The notes under the pieces: model-generated
Database searches by the model: none
Seen by the model: the letters and a program-made list of their open reading frames with translations, nothing else
What the model was told of the DNA's origin: nothing
Part shown: positions 56,990 to 64,000 of the stretch, piece by piece
Layout of the letters: the number at the start of each line of letters is the position of its first letter
Numbering within the stretch: position 1 is the stretch's first letter
Made by a program: the position numbers and the translations under genes
From: Botrytis cinerea B05.10
Taxonomy: Eukaryota; Ascomycota; Leotiomycetes; Helotiales; Sclerotiniaceae
Direction: 5' to 3'
NCBI RefSeq assembly: GCF_000143535.2
Contig: NC_037323.1
Location: forward strand, 372,001 to 436,000
Length of the DNA: 64,000 nucleotides

Positions 56990-58577
56990 ATGGGTTCCAC
57001 GACCGATTACCAAAGTGATGTAGAGGTGGAGGTGGATGAGAATAAGCACTTGACTTTACCCAATGTCGGAGATGCGTCGTCGGTCGAAAAGTTCTCAGAA
57101 CTTAACCTTTCTGATAAAACCATGAAGGCCCTCGTCGAAGACATGAAATTTGAGACGATGACCGAAATTCAACGAAGAGGTATTCCACCACTCTTGGCAG
57201 GAAGAGATGTTCTCGGTGCTGCAAAGACGGGTTCCGGAAAAACATTGTCGTTCTTGATTCCTGCGGTTGAGATGCTACATTCTCTGCGATTCAAACCGAG
57301 AAATGGTACCGGTGTTATCGTCGTCTCACCTACGAGAGAATTGGCATTGCAAATTTTCGGTGTCGCTAGAGAAATCATGGCTCATCATTCGCAGACTTAT
57401 GGTATCGTTATGGGCGGCGCGAATCGAAGAGCAGAGGCGGAGAAATTGGCAAAGGGCGTCAATCTTTTGATTGCTACACCAGGACGACTTCTCGATCATT
57501 TACAAAATACACAAGGATTTGTTTTCAAGAACTTGAAGGCGTTGGTTATCGATGAGGCGGATCGAATTCTGGAAGCTGGTTTCGAAGATGAGATGAAGCA
57601 AATTGTTAAGGTTTTGCCAAAGGATGATCGTCAAACCATGCTCTTTTCCGCAACGCAAACTACCAAGGTCGAAGATCTCGCAAGAATTTCCCTTCGTCCA
57701 GGACCTCTTTACATCAATGTTGATAATAAGAAGGAACACAGCACAGTTGAAGGTCTCGAACAAGGTTACGTCGTATGCGATTCCGATAAACGATTCCTCT
57801 TACTCTTCTCTTTCCTCAAGCGCAACCTTAAGAAGAAGATTATTGTCTTTTTCTCCAGTTGCGCTTGTGTTAAATATCATGCCGAACTTCTCAATTATAT
57901 CGATTTACCAGTTCTCGACTTGCATGGTAAACAGAAGCAACAAAAACGTACAAATACCTTTTTCGAATTCTGCAATGCTAAACAAGGTACACTTATTTGC
58001 ACAGATGTTGCGGCTAGAGGTCTTGATGTAAGTTTATAACTTAATTTATTATCAATCGACAAAGCTAACTTTTATTCAATAGATCCCTGATGTAGACTGG
58101 GTAATTCAATTCGATCCTCCTGATGACCCAACAGATTATATCCACCGTGTCGGTCGAACTGCTCGAGGAAGTGACGGAAAGGGACGTTCCCTTCTCTTCC
58201 TTCAACCATCCGAGGTTGGTTTCCTTACTCATCTCAAGACTGCACGTATCCCCGTTGTCGAATTCGAATTCCCAGCATCAAAAATCGTCAATATCCAAAG
58301 TCAACTCTCGAAATTAATCGCACAAAACTACTATTTAAATAAGAGCGCCAAGGAAGGTTACAAGAGTTATCTTCAAGCTTACGCAAGTCACTCCCTCCGC
58401 AGTGTCTTTGACGTTGGAAAGTTAGATTTGATCAAGGTCGCTAAGAGTTTTGGATTCGATGCTCCTCCAAGAGTAGACATAAATATCTCGGCTGGAATGA
58501 AGGACACCGCGCCAAAGAAGAGACCTTATGGAAGTCAACCTAAACAAGGAGGTACCTATAAGAAAAGGAAGTTCTAG
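56990..58577 (+). CDS. has1: DEAD-box ATP-dependent RNA helicase Has1
   Basis: Nucleolar helicase needed for early 40S and 60S ribosomal subunit maturation, including release of snoRNAs. Two exons, 56990-58027 and 58083-58577, across a 55-bp GTAAGT...TAG intron with a GCTAAC branch point, give 510 residues. Motifs in order: Q motif ([16 protein letters not shown]), I AKTGSGKT (about 79-86), Ia PTRELALQI, Ib [14 protein letters not shown] (about 188-191), III SAT (about 219), [27 protein letters not shown] split by the intron, and [10 protein letters not shown] (about 367). The C-terminal Has1 features follow: [38 protein letters not shown], and a basic tail KKRKF. The N-terminal acidic extension is only about 30 residues. 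All catalytic motifs are intact. Tandem with the Flc-like gene and convergent with the thioesterase gene. Confidence 0.97.
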
Positions 58578-59015
58578 GCAGTGTGGTGGTATGGAGAAGC
58601 TGGTTGCATTAGGGTTCTTGTAGGCAAGGTGTTATTCAGGTGGGAAAATTATGTGGGCTTTGTTTGGGCTTTAAAGGGGGTTTTTTATATCGAATAATTC
58701 TTGATACAATTTTTTTTTTCTCAACTCTTGTGATTTGGCCTTTTTTGAGTGTTTCTTGATTGATCTTGATCTAGATTTTTGCGAATTGGAATTGGAATCG
58801 AGATTTGAATGTGAGGATTGTAAGAATTGTGAATTGTGAATTGAGAGGGAGGGAGGGGGAAAGGGAGATTTGCTTGCTTAGTTGGTTGTGATGTGTGTAT
58901 GCGATTTGAGTCAATGTGAGATGTCAGAATTGGATATTTGATCTGCTAGATTGGTAGGAACAGCATATATCCTACGGATTGAAAATGCACACACTATCTC
59001 TTCACCTTCCCTCCC
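58578..59015. other. Convergent 3' region between has1 and the thioesterase gene
   Basis: 438 bases holding both 3' UTRs, with T-rich runs near 58680-58725. Nothing else seen. Confidence 0.65.
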
Positions 59016-61270
59016 TCACAAAACTTTCAATCCCCCATCTCCCCCTCCCCCAAGCACATCCTTCTCTTTCCCCTTTTCCCCATCTACACTCCTCATGGCC
59101 TCGGCGCCCACCCCCCCTCTCCCCCGACTCCTCCTCCTCGCATCCAAATACACCATAAACTCCCGATAACTCTCCGGCAAAACCTGCACTTCGCCCTCCA
59201 CCTCAAACGTATAGTTAAACTGTCCTGTCGGTTTCGTCTCCCCATGCTCTACATTCTTCACCTTTGTATCCACGCGGATTTGCACGCGCGTCTTCTTCCC
59301 TTCTCCTGTTCCTGTTCCTCTCTCTGCATCTGCCTCCCCGCTCACAAGCGGTCGGTCCCCGTACGCCAGCGTCGCGCTCACGTACAGCACGCTCCCGACC
59401 GGCACGGGGTTCTCAAACGTGCTCGGGTCCAGCCCGAGGAATATCGGCCGCGAATGCGATATCGCTGATGCGCAGGTGAAGGCGAGCTCGAAGGTCGATT
59501 TCAGCAGGAACCCCCCGAAGATCATGAAGTTGTGTCGGTTGCGGTATTGGGGCTGCATGATTTGCACGGATTGGATCGTGGATGTGGACATGCGGGTGCA
59601 GGTTTTGGGGAGGAGAGAGGGCGTGTTGGGGTCTGGGGTGGGTTAGTCTGTGCGGGGGTGAGAGGTGGTTGGGGAAGAGGTGATTGTGGTATAGGGGGAG
59701 GGGGGTCGAAGGAGGGTTCCTTGCTCTTTCATGTGCATCATGAGTGAGCGTGGAGCCGAAAAGGTAACGCGAATGTAGATTTTCCTTTTTCATTTCCCCA
59801 ACCTACCCGAGAATGCAAACGAGATGGTTTAACCCGGAAGAGAGAGCAGAGAAAGAAAAAAAGAAGAAGAAGAAAAATTCAACGTACCGTGATAATCCAA
59901 CGTCTTTAACCACAGCCTATGAATCAAATCACTCTCCTCATCATCCGGCTCCATACTCCTCAGCCCCCGTCCCAACTCCCTCTTTTTCTTCTCGTAGCTC
60001 TTCCTGCCCCTCTCAAACCACTCCTCCTCCACCTCCCCCTCCGGTCGCACCCCCGCAATCCGCACCGCTTTCTTCGTCACCGGATCCAGCGACACCATCG
60101 TGAATGCACATTCCATAAACACGTCTTCTTCCCTCCTAGGTTCGTGTTCGCGTCCGGCCGCCGGAACTTTGCATACTTGCAGAGAGACTTCCATGCTAGA
60201 GCGGCCGGTGGCAAAGGTGACTTGTCCCGACAATTCCAAATCGCAGATCTCGAGGAGCGGTCGAGAGAGCGTGATGCGGTCGACGGCGGCGGTGACGGTC
60301 ATGACACGCTCGCCGGTGTGCTTGTAGGAGATTACGCCGGCGAGGGCGTCGAGGTCCTGAGGAGAGTGTTAGCTAGCATTTATCTATACATGTATCTCGA
60401 ATGTTCTTCTTTGCATTTCTCTGCCATTCCGTCTCCTCGCGCTTCCTGTCTATCACGCACATTCCCCCTCCTCCTCGGGGATTCTTCCACCTCGCTCGAT
60501 GAATAGAGATTGATAATAAAAGAAACAAAGAAAGGAAGAAAGAAAGAAAAACTCACCATGAAAATCGCTCCTAGTCTAATATGTCCACTCGCTGTAATAT
60601 AATTATCCAGAAGCCAGGGATCGCTTGCTAAGGGTAAAATCTACAAAAGCACACGAAGATATCGTTAGCATCTCTTTCTTTTCTTTTTTCTTTCTCTCCT
60701 CTTTTTCCACAAATTATCGTGATGGAGATTCTATATTTCCAGGATCCAAAAGGTATGAATCTCCTCCTCAGATATCAGATATCAAATCGAATATCGAATA
60801 TCACATGACCTCTCACACACTCCCCCTCTTCAATCTTCCTTTTCACCACCAAATCCCCGAATCCGCATACCCCTCACGCAAGGAAAACAAAATAACACGA
60901 AAAACCCACAAGAGAAACTCACCACACGATGATAACTATCACTCATCCTCTTCACTTCCAATCCCTCCCTTCCCAGCACCACCTTCTCCTTCTCCTTTTC
61001 CTTCTCCTTTTCCTTTTCCACCCCCTTCTCACCCACCATCCTCTTCTCCTCTTCCCTCCTAAACGCCTCTATAAACGGCACCCTCGTTCTCATCGCCGTC
61101 AACTCTCTATACACCCCATCCGTCGCCCTCACCGCACTCATCGAGAACATTCTCCCATCACCCCTCCCAATCCTCGCCGCACACTCCCGAATCCGCACAC
61201 CGCGCAATCCGGCCAACCCACGCCGTGAATTTTTTAGAATTGGCATTCTCGTTATACTCGCCATGCTCAT
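59016..61270 (-). CDS. Mitochondrial acyl-CoA thioesterase, double hotdog (ACOT9-like)
   Basis: Hydrolyses acyl-CoA to free acid and CoA, probably in mitochondria. Four exons on the minus strand, 61270-60923, 60640-60557, 60356-59888 and 59632-59016, with introns of 282, 200 and 255 bp, give 505 residues. The N-terminus (MSMASITRMPILKNSRRGLAGLRGVRIRE) is Arg-rich and Asp/Glu-free at first, as for a mitochondrial presequence; MSDSY then introduces the first hotdog domain, LASDPWLLDNYITASGHIRLGAIFM (split in quotation: exon 2 is only 28 codons), continued by DLDALAGVISYKH. The second hotdog starts at NRHNFMIFGGFLLKSTFELA, the ACOT9/10 signature, and SALISHSRP-like acyl-binding segments follow. 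A low-complexity Lys-Glu run (EKEKEKEKE) near residue 95 and a Gly-rich C-terminus are unusual decorations. I start at the first of two close ATGs; the upstream extension begins with TTG. Function by family only. Confidence 0.9.
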
Positions 61271-62211
61271 CAGCCTCGGAACTCTATACCGTGAATAAAA
61301 GCGTGAATATGTATATCCTCTTGCTCTATTCACACAAAGAGAATGATCAGCCAGTAGTGGGTATGTCAATTAACCGGGCATGTATCGTGTGATATCGTAT
61401 CGTATCGTATGGTATCGTATCGTATCGACTTATCAGATTCTACGAGACAACTATCGATTTCGAACGAGCGACCTCCCTCGTGAATTCAATCTTGCAAACT
61501 AAATAGGTTCACGAAGTCGCGAATCTCTCTCCTGTTAATGATACCATACCTACATACAATCGGAAGTCCGTAACTCGGTTAACTACTTGCTGGCTCGGAA
61601 AATTGCGGGATTGGCTATTGATCTGGCTAGGCTGGGGCGAGCGTAAATGCTTTCCCGGTTATCTGGTCCCCGGGATATGATATGTGGAGTGAGGTGAGGG
61701 ATAGTGTATATTACCTACTGATATGTATACCTAGGTATGTATAGGGATATCTATAAATATATGTTCGATATGATGGTATAGATGTATTAATGAATTAATC
61801 AATAAGTGAATGGATGAATGCTTAATAAAACCGATTGAGTACCCTGTATTTAGAGAAAGAGAAAGAGAGAGAAGAGATAGAATAGATGACGCGTGAAGAG
61901 TTACTCGTCATATAGAGTATAGTAACACATATAGTTACACACAGTTTTGTAATTATTCGTTCAATCATTCACACACACTAATTTAGACAGTTATATGTAA
62001 GTTTCATTATTATTCTCATTATTCTCATTAATTAGTACATTAAAATGTAGAATGTAAAACGATATAATATACGGATCCCAATTTGAGATCTTCGTATTAC
62101 TAAATTATATATTCGTCGAATGTTAGTCAGTTGGTTGGTTGGTATAAATGTCTTCACCATTATCCAATCCGTACTCGCATGCTAACTCAAATGCTTCCCA
62201 AATCCACCCCC
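61271..62211. other. Intergenic region upstream of the thioesterase gene
   Basis: 940 bases with thioesterase promoter (left) and DUF3433 gene 3' end (right). A GTATC repeat (TATCGTATCGTATCG) lies near 61391-61427. No gene seen. Confidence 0.6.
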
Positions 62212-64000
62212 CTAATAATCCTGCCAATTCCCTCTCCACGGTTCACTCTCCGCCTTCTTATTCTGACCATGCAAATACCTCGCACTCAACTCCTCCTCGT
62301 CAACCCCACAATGCATTTCGCCATCTCTGCCTTTAAACCAACCCAGCCCGTATTTCTTACCAATCCCCACCAATCTCTCTTCCATCTCGCGATTATTGAG
62401 TTTTTCCGTCCCTACAAAATCATACAGCATATTCGATTGATAGATAAACGCCAGGATGGATGCGATGGAGCTGGGTTGACGAGGGAGAAAGGGATGGCGG
62501 CGACGTGCGTAGGAAAGGATGGAGATGCAGATTAGGAAGACGAGGATAGCGAGCGCGAGGAAGAATGAGGCCCAGAAGGATGCGAATGTTTCTTCGCCGG
62601 CGTCGACACCGTTGGAGGGGCTGTTGGGAGAGGAGGATGAGGAGCGAGAAGTAAAATCGTTGCCGGTGACGGTGCTGAAACTGGTGACGCATACTGTGAG
62701 GATTTCGGCGAGGACGGAGCCGAGTCCTACGACGGCGACGAGGTAGTGACCATTGAGGAAGGCGCGGATGGGGAGCCAGCCGAATGCCATGGCGGTGTAG
62801 TCGAGGGTGAGGGCAGTGGGGGAGGCGTGCCGGCGAGAGAGGATGTAGAAGGGTTCGATCATGCGGATGGCGGTTTCGAGACTTCCCCAGCAGAGTTTGA
62901 TGGAGACGGCGCCGAGGGTGAGGAGCCAGGGGGCTTTGTCGGTGATGGTGTTGGCGGGGGTGAAGAGGATGATGGGGACGAGAAGAGTGAAGAGGAACAT
63001 GGAGATTATAAAGGGGATGCCGGCAATGAGACGCAGGAACAGGGGATGGGGATTTTGAGAGGCGTGGGAGTGGGCATCGTATTTATCTTTATCGGCTTGC
63101 GTGAGAACTTGGTCAGAGGGGGCAAGAGAAGAATTGCGCAGGGTGTAGTGATGTGCTTTCAATTTTTGATGAATCATGTCCGGAGTCGCGGTATCCATAT
63201 CTTTGAAATCCATCAGGATGTGTGAGCGGTTTGCCATGGCAGCAATACCAGCTACGCCTTTGACATCGGCTACGAGACCTGAAGGACGGCGCTCGAGCTG
63301 CCAGAGTAGAATACACCCGAAGATAGCACAGAGCCAGAGCGAAAGACTGAGTGATCGGGACCAGGCACCACTAATCACGATTCCTTTGAGTATCGTTGGA
63401 TCCGCTCTTCTAATTTCTCGACTAGGGATTAATATCACGCTTGCAGATTGCAGCGTTGGAACTAGAGAAACGGCTAACAAAGTCGCGATGGAAGAAACGG
63501 CCACAGCGTAATGTTTAAACTGCAACGCGCGAAAAGGACGCAAGACGTTAAAAAAGGTAATATAATCCACATTAATTGATTCCGCAGCCAACGCACCGCC
63601 TTCTCTGGAAAGTTGATAATAGGCTTCTAGACGCTTGACTTCAAAATCGGTGATTTGCCATAAAACGCCAAAGATAACGGCGACGAGAGTAGGGAGATAT
63701 TTGAAACAAAAATAATCCCATGTTTTCATCGCAGACGCGGATGTGAATGAATAGAGAGGACTTTTGCGCGATTTCTGATAGAGGTATTCTTCTGCGGCGC
63801 CGAGGACCACAGAAATAATGATGAGTGCGGTTAGGTAGGGGGCGCGCATGGAAAAGGGCTTCCAGTTTGCTTGGGGGTAGAATACTTCCACGTTGGCGCT
63901 TTTGAACGTGGCTTTTTTATTGATGGTCGAGGGGAGAGAATCCATACTCTTGAAATCGAAATTCGATTCGTGGACTCCAGTATGGCCAGCAAAAGAACTG
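62212..64000 (-). CDS. DUF3433 multi-span fungal membrane protein, N-terminus open at window edge
   Basis: Integral membrane protein of the fungal DUF3433 family; no biochemical role is known to me. From the ATG at 63945 the frame gives 577 residues, but it stays open upstream for 18 more codons to base 64000, so the true start may be outside. Two related halves are visible: first WKPFSMRAPYLTALIIISVV, FKYLPTLVAVIFGVLWQITD, NVLRPFRALQFKHYAVAVSS and SLSLWLCAIFGCILLW; then, after a hydrophilic loop that includes FKDMDTATPDMIHQKL, IPFIISMFLFTLLVPIILF, DYTAMAFGWLPIRAFLNGHY, VLAEILTVCVTSF and SFFLALAILVFLICISIL. About eight spans are likely. The C-terminus (REMEERLVGIGKKYGLGWF ... WRGNWQDY) is soluble. 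Sequence is unusually GC-rich from 62500 to 63300 compared with its neighbours. Tandem with the thioesterase gene. Confidence 0.88.
   Translation of the reverse strand, partial: SSFAGHTGVHESNFDFKSMDSLPSTINKKATFKSANVEVFYPQANWKPFSMRAPYLTALIIISVVLGAAEEYLYQKSRKSPLYSFTSASAMKTWDYFCFKYLPTLVAVIFGVLWQITDFEVKRLEAYYQLSREGGALAAESINVDYITFFNVLRPFRALQFKHYAVAVSSIATLLAVSLVPTLQSASVILIPSREIRRADPTILKGIVISGAWSRSLSLSLWLCAIFGCILLWQLERRPSGLVADVKGVAGIAAMANRSHILMDFKDMDTATPDMIHQKLKAHHYTLRNSSLAPSDQVLTQADKDKYDAHSHASQNPHPLFLRLIAGIPFIISMFLFTLLVPIILFTPANTITDKAPWLLTLGAVSIKLCWGSLETAIRMIEPFYILSRRHASPTALTLDYTAMAFGWLPIRAFLNGHYLVAVVGLGSVLAEILTVCVTSFSTVTGNDFTSRSSSSSPNSPSNGVDAGEETFASFWASFFLALAILVFLICISILSYARRRHPFLPRQPSSIASILAFIYQSNMLYDFVGTEKLNNREMEERLVGIGKKYGLGWFKGRDGEMHCGVDEEELSARYLHGQNKKAESEPWRGNWQDY

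Noticed and set aside
62746..63225. 159-codon plus-strand Gly/Glu-rich frame
   Set aside because: Antisense shadow of the GC-rich part of the DUF3433 gene, which has strong membrane-protein features.

Overview
This window is nuclear DNA from a filamentous ascomycete. The best match is a Leotiomycete of the Botrytis/Sclerotinia type. Reasons: the truncated gene at the left edge is an endopolygalacturonase whose N-terminus I recognise as the Botrytis PG1 type; introns are short (mostly 45-145 bp) GT-AG introns with CTAAC-like branch points; and several genes are typical of filamentous fungi (ABCA-type full transporter, TRP/Flc channel, DUF3433 membrane protein, F-box protein, GPI-anchored Cys-rich protein). 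Species assignment is inference.

Layout: 1-486 (-) 5' part of an endopolygalacturonase; 3410-4449 (+) a pectin methylesterase, head-to-head with it across 2.9 kb; 8237-10266 (-) a DHA1-type MFS transporter; 14460-17637 (-) the polarity factor Bud6/Aip3; 22724-25774 (+) an ataxin-2/Pbp1 homologue with LsmAD and PAM2 but no visible Sm core; 26671-27608 (-) an alkyltransferase-like DNA repair protein (Atl1 type, five-part small gene with four exons); 29189-30595 (+) a Cys-rich GPI-anchored protein; 33064-33738 (+) the PP1 regulator Ypi1; 34624-34712 (+) an intron-containing tRNA-Glu(TTC); 35381-36874 (+) an F-box-like protein; 38517-43862 (-) a full-length ABCA transporter (8 exons, 1636 aa); about 45115-46122 (-) a probably decayed membrane-protein gene; 53556-55958 (+) an Flc/TRP-like channel protein; 56990-58577 (+) the ribosome-biogenesis helicase Has1; 59016-61270 (-) a mitochondrial double-hotdog acyl-CoA thioesterase; 62212 to the right edge (-) a DUF3433 multi-span membrane protein.

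Intergenic space is unusually long (up to 7.5 kb) and full of microsatellites and minisatellites. The most structured non-coding features are a 179-bp element with terminal inverted repeats (46518-46696, MITE-like), a diverged tandem duplication at about 46960-47600, and a 9-bp minisatellite at 5071-5287.

Functional themes: plant cell-wall pectin attack (PG plus PME, likely co-regulated as a divergent pair), export and membrane transport (MFS, ABCA, Flc, DUF3433), polarity and cell-cycle housekeeping (Bud6, Ypi1), RNA biology (Pbp1, Has1, tRNA) and DNA damage recognition (Atl1). I found no clear secondary-metabolite cluster, virus or large transposon. The most unusual items are the Sm-less ataxin-2 model, the MITE-like element with its neighbouring repeats, and the decayed gene next to them.
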